Positions 1 to 8,355 of a DNA stretch of 64,000 bases are shown here, one piece after another (the stretch's first letter is position 1; each line of letters begins with the position of its first letter). The position numbers and the translations under genes are program-made. The DNA comes from PALSA-505 sp036501145. Lineage in GTDB: Bacteria > Actinomycetota > Actinomycetes > Streptosporangiales > Streptosporangiaceae. The notes under the pieces are model-generated. The model did no database searches. It saw only the letters and a program-made list of their open reading frames with translations, and had not been told where the DNA came from. The stretch is from positions 124,001-188,000 of the forward strand of contig DASYAV010000133.1 of NCBI GenBank assembly GCA_036501145.1, in the 5' to 3' direction.

Positions 1-743
1 GCCCACAGCACCGGCATCTCGGCCAGCTTGCTCCGGTTGCACTTGAAGTGGCCGTGGTAGACGGCGTCGAACCGGGCCAGGGTGGGGAACAGCCGTACAT
101 CGGCCTCGGTGATGGTGTCCTCCACCAGGTAGCGCTGCCGCTCCAGCCGGGCCGACAGCCAGTCGAGCCGGCTGAACAGCTGGCGGTACGCGCCGGCGTA
201 GGCCTCCTGCGAGCTGGCGAACCCACACCGGTACACCCCGTTGTTGACATCGTGGAACACCAGGCCGTTGACCTCGTCGATCTCGGCCCGCAGGCCCGGC
301 GGGTACAGTTCGGGCGCACCCGGGCGCTGGTAGTCCCGCCACTGGCTGGACAGGTCCAGCGTCATCTGGGCAAAGTCGTTCGTCACGACCTGCCCGGTCG
401 GGACGTCCACGATGGCCGGCACCGTGATGCCGCGCGGGTATCCGGGGAAACGGGCGAAGTAGGCCTGCTGCAGGCGCTCGATGCCCAGCACCGGGTCACG
501 GCCGCCGGGATCGAGGTCGAAGGTCCAGCTCCGCTCGTCGTGCGTCGGCCCGGCGATCGCCATCGACAGCACATCCTCCAGCCCGAGCAGCCGACGCACG
601 ATGACCGCCCGGTTAGCCCAGGGGCACGCCCGGCTGACGGCGAGCCGGTACCGGCCCGGCTGCACCGGATACCCGTCCCGCCCGTCGGTGGTGATCCGGG
701 TCGTTATGTACTGCTGGTCGCGGCGGAATTCACCCTTGGCCAT
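1..743 (-). CDS. Xi-class glutathione transferase-like hydroquinone reductase (partial)
   Basis: Gene cut by the left window edge; it starts at 743 and only the first 247 codons are visible. The protein has the layout of ECM4/YqjG-type (xi-class) thiol transferases: a thioredoxin-fold N-terminus with the catalytic Cys40 in ACPWANR, then an all-helical C-terminal domain. Known members remove the thiol from glutathionylated hydroquinones. Actinomycetes make mycothiol, so mycothiol is the more likely partner here (inference). The ATG is supported by GGAAGGAG 8 nt upstream. The family call is good; the substrate is unknown. Confidence 0.85.
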   Translation of the reverse strand, partial: MAKGEFRRDQQYITTRITTDGRDGYPVQPGRYRLAVSRACPWANRAVIVRRLLGLEDVLSMAIAGPTHDERSWTFDLDPGGRDPVLGIERLQQAYFARFPGYPRGITVPAIVDVPTGQVVTNDFAQMTLDLSSQWRDYQRPGAPELYPPGLRAEIDEVNGLVFHDVNNGVYRCGFASSQEAYAGAYRQLFSRLDWLSARLERQRYLVEDTITEADVRLFPTLARFDAVYHGHFKCNRSKLAEMPVLW

Positions 744-2079
744 GCGGACCGCTCCTTCCTGGCCCGGCGTTGCCTGGGCCACAGCCTCAGCCGGAACGAC
801 GCTACCGTGCGCCCCCGGGGGGCCGTCCATTGCGGTTCGGTACAATTCCGTGCGGAATGGCCACCGAGGGTGCAGGGTGGCACAGCCGGCGGCGTGACCG
901 GTTCTGGCTGCCAGTACCGGAATCGGCCGGCTAGTCGTCCTATCCGCGGCTGGGGAATGCGGGTGCCTTCGCGGCGGTGAGCGCACCGGGAGATCCGCAG
1001 GCCGCAGATCTTCGCGGAAGTTCCGCGGCTGCCCCCAGCCGGCCGCCCACTCGTCGTTCCGCAGTCTCGGGCATTTGGTTCCCGGGGCTTCCCGCAGGTG
1101 GCGAAGACGGCGCTGCGGGCGGGTGGGGCATTCCAGGTCATCCTTTCCCGGCCGCGTCTGTTCGGCGTGGCGAAGAGTTAGCGGCGATGCGGTCCGGATT
1201 GTGCCCGGCCGGGCCGGCGGCCGGCGGCGGCTTTACCGGGCCGCCGCTCCCCGAACTCCGCGATCCACCCTGCCGGAACGACCTGCCTCGGGACTGACGC
1301 TACTCTTGCCGAATCCCTGGGTTTCCGGCCTGGATGAGCCCTTACGGATGGTCTGGGAAGAATTCAGGCATCTGCCCAGGATCGCCGCCGGGCCGGGCGA
1401 TTGACCGGCTGGACCGCGGGCCCCGGGGTATTCGGCGAACGCGGCCGGCGGTGGCACAGCCCGGCCGCGGCCCCGATCCTGTGGCCCGCGGCGAGGTGGC
1501 AAAGCTGATCGCGGGCGCAGCGGGCAGCGATGCGGCACAATGGCCTCCGGCCCTGATGGGGCTGCGTACCAGTGCACAACGGCGTGGCAGGCCGCCCGGT
1601 GGCAGGGCCACGGGGTAACCGCCCACGCGCACCTGTCCGTATCGGTTCCCGGGCGACGGGGGCGGAGTTCACCGATGAGGGCTTGGCAGTTCGGGCTGCC
1701 GCCTGGATTCCCGCAGCGCGCGGGTCCGGAAAACTGCCGGCCGGGCCGGGCCGCCCGGGTGCGGAACTCAGCCGGCAAGCCCACGGAATTGCGCGAGCTT
1801 AGGGTATCGACCCCGGATTCCGGTCTTCTCGCCTGCCACGCCGTGGTGACGTATGCGCGAATCGTCGGCGGGTAGCCGCTCCGGCCGCAGACAGGCGGGA
1901 GATCGTGGATGCGCGGCGGGCGCCCGGGGCGGAACTGTACGCGATCGCCGGGCGCGGAGAGTTTGCAAGATGGAATGCCACTTGCCGCGCTGACCGTGGC
2001 TCAGGCCGGCCGTGTGCTGACTATTAGCTGACGTTCCTGACGCGGCTGCTGCGCAATCGCCGGTGCACAGCGAGTCACT
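744..2079. other. Long gene-free region upstream of lsr2
   Basis: About 1.3 kb with no convincing gene on either strand. The open frames present have no ribosome-binding sites, no recognisable domains and compositions typical of antisense GC-rich DNA. I see no tRNA-like fold. The stretch is unusually rich in short GGAAT/ATTCC-type words. It could be a decayed gene region or an extended regulatory region for lsr2. Confidence 0.5.
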
Positions 2080-2114
2080 TTGACAAATTGCCTCGTGAAC
2101 TGGATCATCCAGAC
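2080..2114 (+). promoter_or_regulatory. lsr2 promoter, apparently leaderless
   Basis: A perfect -35 TTGACA (2080-2085), a 17-nt spacer and a weak -10 GATCAT (2103-2108) put the predicted transcript start on the A of the ATG at 2115. There is no Shine-Dalgarno sequence before the gene, which agrees with a leaderless mRNA. Confidence 0.6.
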
Positions 2115-2435
2115 ATGGCAAAAACTACAGTAGTGACCGTCACCGACGACATCGATGGCTCCGATGGCGCTGAGACCGTCTCCTTCAGTTTCAATGGGCA
2201 GAACTACGAGATTGATCTCGCCAAAAAGAACCATGAGAAGTTCCGTAAGAGTCTTCAGCCGTTCATCGACTCCGGTCGCCGGGTCGGCCGTCAGAGTGCT
2301 GCCCGTTCCGGGCGCAGGACGGCCAGAAAGGACTCCAGCGCGATCAGGGCATGGGCGTCGGAGCAGGGGCTTGCGGTGAGTGAGCGCGGCCGGATCCCGG
2401 CCTCGGTGGTGGCGAAGTACGAAGCCGCACACTGA
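2115..2435 (+). CDS. lsr2: Lsr2 nucleoid-associated protein
   Basis: A 106-residue Lsr2, the actinobacterial H-NS-like protein that bridges DNA and silences AT-rich, often horizontally acquired genes. The N-terminal dimerisation domain (residues 1-58) begins MAKTTVVTVTDDIDG. A basic linker leads to the C-terminal DNA-binding domain, whose minor-groove hook RGR is at residues 91-93 (SERGRIPASV). Length and both domains are normal. I chose ATG 2115 rather than an in-frame codon at 2088 because it matches the family N-terminus and the promoter geometry. It is a likely silencer of the low-GC island near 33-36 kb (inference). Confidence 0.95.
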   Translation: MAKTTVVTVTDDIDGSDGAETVSFSFNGQNYEIDLAKKNHEKFRKSLQPFIDSGRRVGRQSAARSGRRTARKDSSAIRAWASEQGLAVSERGRIPASVVAKYEAAH

Positions 2436-2508
2436 CGGCCCTGGCCACCGCGGGATGCCGTCGGCTCCGCGGGGCCACACCTCCCGGTCCGGATGGCGGA
2501 TGAGCCAC

Positions 2509-2558
2509 GTCCAGGGACCACCGACTAGTTTTCCGCTCGTAGTCGGCGGCCCCTGGAC
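2509..2558 (+). terminator. 19-bp hairpin downstream of lsr2
   Basis: Arms 2509-2527 and 2540-2558 pair over 19 positions (17 Watson-Crick plus two G-U in RNA) around a 12-nt loop, 73 nt after the lsr2 stop. There is no U-tract, so this is a probable but not classical terminator. Confidence 0.6.
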
Positions 2559-2612
2559 CTCGGGCGGCCGGCCTGGGCCTCGGACGGCCTGGCCTGGACC
2601 TCGGGCGGCTGC
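2552..2612. repeat. Three 20-21 bp direct repeats
   Basis: Three near-identical units of the type CCTGGACCTCGGGCGGC follow each other between lsr2 and otsA, directly after the hairpin. They are non-coding. I see no protein or dyad that explains them; slippage is the simplest origin. Confidence 0.6.
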
Positions 2613-2784
2613 CAGCGGGCCTGCCCCGGTTGCGCCGTGTAACCTCGGCCCCGGAGCACGGAGTTCATTCGGTCTTGCCCGCACATCTCCCGAATCGGCC
2701 GGGCGCGTTCATTCCTGCGCCATATGCCGGTAGTCACGGCGCCCACGGGGTAGCGGTGTTGGGACCGCTAGGGAGGATGTAAGC

Positions 2785-4296
2785 ATGGCGCCATCAGCTC
2801 GGCCCGCAGGCCGGGCCGCCGGAGACCTGGGCGGCTACGACCTCGTGGTCGCGGCCAGCAGGCTGCCGGTGGACCAGGTCGAGGGCCCCGGCGGCAGGCC
2901 GGAGTGGCGCACCAGCCCCGGCGGGCTGGTCAGCGCGCTCGAGCCGGTCATGCGCAAGGCCGACGGGATCTGGATCGGCTGGTCGGGTGCGGCCGGCGAC
3001 CCGGCCGCACCATTCGATGCCGCGGACCTGCATCTGGTCACCATCGGCCTGACCGCCGACGACATCCGGGACTACTACGAGGGCTTCTGCAACGCCACGC
3101 TGTGGCCGCTCTATCACGACGTGATCGCCTCGCCGGGATTCCACCGGTCCTGGTGGGACGCCTACGTCCGGGTCAACCGCCGGTACGCCGACGCCGCCGC
3201 CGAGCAGGCGGCCCCTGGCGCGACCGTATGGGTGCACGACTACCAGCTCCAGCTCGTCCCGGGAATGCTCAGGGAGACGCGCGGCGACGTGCGCATCGGC
3301 CAGTTCATCCACACGCCGTTCCCCGACTACGGGCTGTTCGCCCAGCTGCCCTGGCGGCGGCAGATCATCGAAGGGCTGCTCGGCTCCGACGTGCTCGGCT
3401 TCCAGCGGCAGGGCGACGCGGCGAACTTCCTGCGCGCCTGCCGCCGGGCGGCGGGCCGGCCGACCAGGGGATCCCTGGTCCGGGTGTCCTCGCCCGGCGG
3501 GGCGACCCGCGACGTGCGGGTCGGCACGTTCCCCATCTCGATCGACACCGCGGCCTATGAGGAAATGGCCCGGCAAGAGCCGGTCAGGACCCGCGCCATG
3601 GAGATCCGCGCGGCGCTGGGCAACCCGCGCGTGGTGCTGCTCGGCATCGACCGCCTGGACTACACCAAGGGCATCCTGCACCGGCTCAACGCCTACGGCG
3701 AGCTGCTCAACGAGGGCCGCTTCGAGCCGTCCGAGGCTGTCCTGGTCCAGGTGGCCAGCCCCAGCCGGGAGCGCATCGAGCACTACCGGCAGCTCCGCGA
3801 CGAGGTCGAGGTCACGGTGGCCCGGATCAACGGCAAGCACGCGGAACTGGGCAGCGCGCCGATCCACTACCTGCACCAGACCTACCCGCGGGAGGAGATG
3901 GCCGCGCTCTACCTGGCCGCCGACGTCATGCTGGTGACCTCGCTGCGGGACGGGATGAACCTGGTGGCCAAGGAGTACATCGCCTGCCGCCAGGACGAGA
4001 CCGGCGCGCTGGTGCTGAGCGAGTTCACCGGGGCGGCGGACGAGCTGACCAGCGCGCTGCTGGTGAACCCGCACGACATCGAGGGCCTGAAGAACGCCAT
4101 CGAGCGGGCCGCGCACCTGCCCGAAGCCGAGGCCAGGCGGCGGATGCGCGCGATGCGCCGCCGGGTGCGCGAGCATGACGTCCAGTACTGGGCGGAAAGC
4201 TTCCTGGACGCGATGAGCCACGTGCCCGCGGATCGGTCCGAACCAGCGGGCGCCAATGGGGTGGCGCGGGCGTTAGCCGGGCACGTCAGCGGGTAG
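2785..4296 (+). CDS. otsA: Trehalose-6-phosphate synthase (GT20)
   Basis: A 503-residue glycosyltransferase family 20 enzyme that joins UDP-glucose (or GDP/ADP-glucose) and glucose-6-phosphate to trehalose-6-phosphate in the cytosol, for osmoprotection and stress. Family motifs are intact: WVHDYQLQLVP (about residue 149), IHTPFPDYGLF (about 174), GIDRLDYTKGI (about 287) and TSLRDGMNLVAKEY near residue 390. GGGAGGA stands 7 nt before the ATG. The next gene, a HAD phosphatase, follows after only 9 nt, so the two are probably co-transcribed. No OtsB-type phosphatase is encoded in the window. Confidence 0.95.
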   Translation: MAPSARPAGRAAGDLGGYDLVVAASRLPVDQVEGPGGRPEWRTSPGGLVSALEPVMRKADGIWIGWSGAAGDPAAPFDAADLHLVTIGLTADDIRDYYEGFCNATLWPLYHDVIASPGFHRSWWDAYVRVNRRYADAAAEQAAPGATVWVHDYQLQLVPGMLRETRGDVRIGQFIHTPFPDYGLFAQLPWRRQIIEGLLGSDVLGFQRQGDAANFLRACRRAAGRPTRGSLVRVSSPGGATRDVRVGTFPISIDTAAYEEMARQEPVRTRAMEIRAALGNPRVVLLGIDRLDYTKGILHRLNAYGELLNEGRFEPSEAVLVQVASPSRERIEHYRQLRDEVEVTVARINGKHAELGSAPIHYLHQTYPREEMAALYLAADVMLVTSLRDGMNLVAKEYIACRQDETGALVLSEFTGAADELTSALLVNPHDIEGLKNAIERAAHLPEAEARRRMRAMRRRVREHDVQYWAESFLDAMSHVPADRSEPAGANGVARALAGHVSG

Positions 4297-4305
4297 CCGC
4301 CGCCC

Positions 4306-4986
4306 ATGACCGGGCGACTTAAGGCGGTGCTGTTCGATGTGGACGGCACACTCGCCGATACCAACTATCTGCACGCGGTGACGTGGTGGGAAGCGTTCGC
4401 GCAGGCCGACCACGACGTGGCCATGGCCGACATCCACCGGGCCATCGGCATGGGCTCGGACCGGATGCTGGACGCGTTGCTGCCCGCAGACCGGGACCGC
4501 GGGCAGGACGACACGATCCGGGCCGGGCACACCGCCCTGTACTCGGTCTTCTGGACCCGGCTGCGGCCGCTGCCGGGCGCGGCCGAGCTGCTGCGCGCCT
4601 GCAAGAAACAGAGCTGGCGGGTAGTGCTGGCCAGCTCCGCCGACCCGGTTGAGTTCACCGCGCTGCGGGCGGCGCTCGACGCCGAGGACGCTATCGACGA
4701 CGCGACCTCGTCCGGTGACGTCGAGGCCAGCAAGCCGGCCCCTGACCTGGTGCAGGTGGCGCTGGACAAAGCCGGCGCCGACCCTGGTGAGACGGTGTTC
4801 GTCGGGGACACGGTGTGGGACGTGCGCGCCTGCCAGCGGGCCGCCGTGCCCTGCATCGGGCTGCTGAGCGGCGGCATCAGCGAAGCCGAGTTGCGCGAGG
4901 CGGGAGCCGTCAAGGCATATAAAAACCCGGCGGACCTGCTGGCCAACCTTCCGGACAGCCTGGCGACCACCGCCGAAGGAGCCTGA
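4306..4986 (+). CDS. HAD-IA family phosphatase/phosphomutase
   Basis: A 226-residue haloacid-dehalogenase hydrolase with a helical cap (subfamily IA, like phosphoglycolate phosphatase and beta-phosphoglucomutase). Motif I is FDVDGTLADTN with Asp11 as nucleophile and Asp13 as acid/base, motif II is ASSADP (near 110), the motif III lysine is in SKPAPD (near 143), and motif IV is VGDTVWD (near 166). It sits 9 nt after otsA and 2 nt before the next gene, so an operon is likely. The substrate cannot be read from sequence. Location suggests a sugar phosphate, perhaps trehalose-6-phosphate, although classical OtsB is a different HAD subfamily. Confidence 0.85.
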   Translation: MTGRLKAVLFDVDGTLADTNYLHAVTWWEAFAQADHDVAMADIHRAIGMGSDRMLDALLPADRDRGQDDTIRAGHTALYSVFWTRLRPLPGAAELLRACKKQSWRVVLASSADPVEFTALRAALDAEDAIDDATSSGDVEASKPAPDLVQVALDKAGADPGETVFVGDTVWDVRACQRAAVPCIGLLSGGISEAELREAGAVKAYKNPADLLANLPDSLATTAEGA

Positions 4987-4988
4987 GC

Positions 4989-5957
4989 ATGACTCAATTC
5001 GGCTACACCGCGATGTGCGAGCAGACGCCGGTCCGACAGCTTGTCGGCGACCTGGTGGCGGCCGAAGAGGCCGGCTTCGACTTCTCCGTCATGTCAGACC
5101 ACTACTTCCCGTGGATCGAGGACCAGGGCCACTCCGGATACGCGTGGTCGATTCTGGGCGCGGCCGCGCAGGCGACGCACCGGCTCCCCTTGATGACCTT
5201 CGTCACCTGCCCGTCATTCCGCTACCACCCCGCGGTCGTGGCCCAGAAGGCGGCCACCATGGGGGTGCTGTCCGGCGGCCGGTTCACTCTCGGCCTAGGT
5301 GCCGGGGAGAACCTGAACGAGCACGTGATCGGGAGCGGCTGGCCCTCGGCGCGGATGCGGCAGGAGCGGCTGAGCGAAGCGGTGGAGATCATCCGAAGGC
5401 TGATGAGCGGAGACTACGTCAGTTTCAGCGGGCGGCATTACAGCGTGGAGCGGGCCAAACTCTACGACCTGCCGGACACTCCGGTGCCGATCGGGATCGC
5501 CGTGTCCGGCCCTGGGTCGGTCAGGCTGGCCGCCGAGCACGCCGACTGCATGATCTCCACGGAGCCCGAGGCCTCGCTGATTGAGCGCTTCGAGCAGGCC
5601 GGCGGGTCAGGCAAGCCGAAATACGGCCAGGTGCCGCTCTGCTACGACCGGGACGAGAACGCGGCCCGGGCCCGCGCGGTCAAGCTGTGGCGGTGGGCCG
5701 TGCCGGGCTGGCACGTCATGTCCGAGCTGCCCGAGCCGCGGTCGTTCGAGGCCGCTGCGGCCACGGTCACCGAGGATGACATCGGCGAGCTCGTGCCGTC
5801 CGGGCCTGATACCGGGCGGCACGTGCAGGCAGTGCAGAAGTTCATCGACGCAGGCTTCACCCACGTGGCGCTGGTTGGTGTGGGCGCGGGCCAGCAGGAC
5901 GAGTTCCTGTCCTGGGCGGCCGGGGAACTGCTCCCGGCGCTCCGCAAGCTGAACTGA
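4989..5957 (+). CDS. F420-dependent LLM-class oxidoreductase
   Basis: A 322-residue luciferase-like TIM-barrel oxidoreductase, closest in appearance to the F420-dependent glucose-6-phosphate-dehydrogenase-like group (begins QFGYTAMCEQ; SVMSDHYFPWIEDQGHS; GLGAGENLNEHV). Such enzymes move hydride between deazaflavin F420 and an organic substrate in the cytosol. GAAGGAG precedes the ATG and the gap to the HAD gene is 2 nt, so it is the third gene of the otsA operon. The group rarely reveals its substrate; use of F420 rather than FMN is inferred from the subgroup. Confidence 0.85.
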   Translation: MTQFGYTAMCEQTPVRQLVGDLVAAEEAGFDFSVMSDHYFPWIEDQGHSGYAWSILGAAAQATHRLPLMTFVTCPSFRYHPAVVAQKAATMGVLSGGRFTLGLGAGENLNEHVIGSGWPSARMRQERLSEAVEIIRRLMSGDYVSFSGRHYSVERAKLYDLPDTPVPIGIAVSGPGSVRLAAEHADCMISTEPEASLIERFEQAGGSGKPKYGQVPLCYDRDENAARARAVKLWRWAVPGWHVMSELPEPRSFEAAAATVTEDDIGELVPSGPDTGRHVQAVQKFIDAGFTHVALVGVGAGQQDEFLSWAAGELLPALRKLN

Positions 5958-6129
5958 CCGGCACGCCCTTATCGGGCGGTCTGGCTCAGGCCGTCACCCG
6001 ATAGTCATGGGATGATTACCGGTTTGCCCTTGCTGCGGGCGGCGACATCGGCACCATGTATCTGGGGAGCGGCAAGAGCCGCGGCCGGTCTCACCCGGGC
6101 CGTCGCGGCACGCGACGAAAGGACGCCGC

Positions 6130-7146
6130 ATGTTGCACCGCAGACTGCCGAAAGCCACGATTGCCGTGGCGGCAGCCGCCCTGACCGCGAGCGCCGGCAT
6201 AGGCCTGACTGCCGGCGCCAGCCAGGCGGCTACCCACCCGGCGCAAGCCACCTACGCTCTGAAGACGCTGCCGGGGCAGGGGGCGAGCTGGTTCTACAAC
6301 CAGGTCAACGCGGCCAAGTCGAGCATCGACCTGGTGATGTACGAGCTCGAGGACAGCACAGCCGATACCGACCTCGGTAACGCGGCCAAGCGCGGCGTGG
6401 ACGTGCGGGTCATCCTGGACCAGCGGGAGCAGAGCTCGAACCAGACCGCCTACAACTACCTGACCTCGCACGGTGTGCACGTCGTGTGGTCCTGGTCGAA
6501 GTACTACTACACGCACGAGAAGTCCATGGTGGTGGACGGCTCCTACGTGGACATCATGACCCTCAACCTGCAGAGCCAGTACTACTCGACCACGCGGGAC
6601 TTCGCCGTGGTGGACAGGAACGCCAAGGACGTCACCGCGGCCACCAAGACCTTCAACGCCGACTACGCCCACTCCACCATCACCCCTCCGGTCGGCGCGG
6701 ACCTGGTCTGGTCCCCCACCAACGCGCAGGCCAAGCTCACCGGGCTGATCAACAACGCGAACAGCAGCCTGCAGATCTACTCCGAGGAGATGGACGACCC
6801 GACGGTCACCAGCGACCTGGTCAACGCGGCCAACCGCGGGGTCAAGGTCCAGGTGGTGGGTGAAAACGAGAGCGGCGAGTACGACAGCGAGTACACCCAG
6901 CTGCACAACGCCGGGGTGCAGATCAGCTACTACAGCGACCCGAGCGGCTTCTACATCCACGGCAAGGTCATCATGGCCGACTACGGCACCTCGGCCGCGA
7001 AAATCTTCATCGGCTCGGAGAACTTCTCCAACACATCGCTCACCGAGAACAGGGAACTCGGCCTGATCATCAACAACTCGGCCGTCGAGTCGTCGGTGAA
7101 CACATCCTTCACCAAGGACTACAACGGCGGGACCAAGTTTTCCTGA
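6130..7146 (+). CDS. Secreted phospholipase D-like protein
   Basis: A 338-residue exported protein: signal peptide in residues 1-34 (basic LHRRLPK, Ala-rich core, cleavage likely near AGASQA). Two PLD repeats follow, each with an HxK(x4)D motif: H129/K131/D136 (HEKSMVVD) and H277/K279/D284 (HGKVIMAD). Together these form one active site in the PLD superfamily (phospholipases, nucleases, transferases). The single-chain, two-HKD layout at this length fits secreted actinobacterial phospholipase D or PLD-type nucleases; I cannot decide between lipid and nucleic acid substrates. GAAAGGA lies upstream of the ATG. Confidence 0.85.
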   Translation: MLHRRLPKATIAVAAAALTASAGIGLTAGASQAATHPAQATYALKTLPGQGASWFYNQVNAAKSSIDLVMYELEDSTADTDLGNAAKRGVDVRVILDQREQSSNQTAYNYLTSHGVHVVWSWSKYYYTHEKSMVVDGSYVDIMTLNLQSQYYSTTRDFAVVDRNAKDVTAATKTFNADYAHSTITPPVGADLVWSPTNAQAKLTGLINNANSSLQIYSEEMDDPTVTSDLVNAANRGVKVQVVGENESGEYDSEYTQLHNAGVQISYYSDPSGFYIHGKVIMADYGTSAAKIFIGSENFSNTSLTENRELGLIINNSAVESSVNTSFTKDYNGGTKFS

Positions 7147-7185
7147 CCCGGAACCAGCCGCCGGCCTGAGCCGGTGAATGGCATG

Positions 7186-7218
7186 CTGGCCAGCCACCCC
7201 GACCGGGTGGCTGGCCAG
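7186..7218. terminator. Bidirectional terminator hairpin
   Basis: A perfect 14-bp inverted repeat (7186-7199 and 7205-7218, loop CGACC) between the converging phospholipase-D-like and YihY genes. No strong T-run on either side. Confidence 0.7.
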
Positions 7219-7252
7219 TTCGGTGCCCGGCCCCGGTCCCGGCTCAGGTCGG

Positions 7253-8260
7253 TCAGGATTTGGCCCGGCGGCCGCTGCCGGGCCGGCCGGATGGCTCCGC
7301 CGCGGGGAACCGGGACTCGATCTCCTGCTCGGGGCGGCGCTGCTGGACCTTGGCGTACATCCCGAAGGCGCGCAGGTCGGACTCGGTCAGCGGCGGCGGG
7401 AACATGCTGCGTGGCCACAGCCGGCGCGCGTGCACCACGCTGACCTCCACCGCGTACAGGGTGATCTGCGCCTGCAGGTAGAACCAGGCCAGCAGGCCGA
7501 GCACCAGGGAGAACGTGCCGGGCGCGGCGGACGCGTGGGCCACGAAGTGGCGCAGCAGGTAGGTGCCCAGGCTCTGCAGGATCTGCCAGGCCACCGCGCT
7601 GATGATGGCGCCCAGCCACAGGTCCCGCCCGGCTACCTCCGACGCGGTGGCCAGCCGGAACGCCACCCAGAACAGCCCGATGTTGAGGATCAGCGCCACT
7701 ACGGTGGCGGCCACGTAGGCGCCTGCCCCGGAGAAGGCGTGCCCGGCCCCCCCGGCCAGCCCGGAGATGGCCAGCGTGACGATCTCGCCGATACCCACCA
7801 CCAGGAGCAGGCCGAGGCTGCGCAGATTGGCCGGGGCGAACCCGGGCCGCCGCACGATCGGCACCTCCCAGACCTCGTTGAACGCGTTCTGCGCGGCGCT
7901 GGCCACGCCGCGCGCGGCGAGCAGGGTCAAGATGATGCCGACGGCAAGCGCGAAGCCGGCCTCATGCATGGAGCCGACGCTGCGGATCAGGGTCGAGCCG
8001 TACCCCGGGAAATCCGCGGCCGCCTTCGAATACACCGTCTGCTTCAGCGCGGGGTGGCTGCGCAGCACGATGCCGGTCACCGTGACCAGCACCAGCAGCA
8101 GCGGGAAGATCGACGCGAACGCATAGTAGGCGATCAGCGCGGCCAGGCTGCCGGCCGAGTCGTCGCCGAACTTCTTCCACACCCCGATGGGGAAGGCAAA
8201 CACCGGGCGCCGCTGCTGGAACTTGTCCGCGACGCGCATCAGCGGTCTGGCGGGATTCAC
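7253..8260 (-). CDS. YihY/BrkB-family inner-membrane protein
   Basis: A 335-residue integral membrane protein with about six hydrophobic segments and the family signature near the first one (AALIAYYAFASIFPLLLVL, about residues 38-56). YihY/BrkB proteins were once called ribonuclease BN, a function since withdrawn; their role is not established, with transport or envelope roles proposed. The hydrophilic C-terminus is short and basic. It stands alone, facing the phospholipase gene across a terminator. Confidence 0.85.
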   Translation of the reverse strand: MNPARPLMRVADKFQQRRPVFAFPIGVWKKFGDDSAGSLAALIAYYAFASIFPLLLVLVTVTGIVLRSHPALKQTVYSKAAADFPGYGSTLIRSVGSMHEAGFALAVGIILTLLAARGVASAAQNAFNEVWEVPIVRRPGFAPANLRSLGLLLVVGIGEIVTLAISGLAGGAGHAFSGAGAYVAATVVALILNIGLFWVAFRLATASEVAGRDLWLGAIISAVAWQILQSLGTYLLRHFVAHASAAPGTFSLVLGLLAWFYLQAQITLYAVEVSVVHARRLWPRSMFPPPLTESDLRAFGMYAKVQQRRPEQEIESRFPAAEPSGRPGSGRRAKS

Positions 8261-8355
8261 CGGTTCAGTTCCCCCTGTGGTCCGGCTGGTCTGGCAAAAC
8301 CTACTCCTGCCGCTACCCGCAACCGGGGCGGTTACTCGGCCAGCCAGTCAGTCAG

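Noticed and set aside
744..2079. Several 60-180-codon frames on both strands
   Set aside because: They overlap each other, have no ribosome-binding sites and show no family resemblance.
4306..4986. Naming the HAD gene otsB
   Set aside because: OtsB belongs to a different HAD subfamily (IIB cap); this protein has the IA helical cap, so neighbourhood alone does not justify the name.
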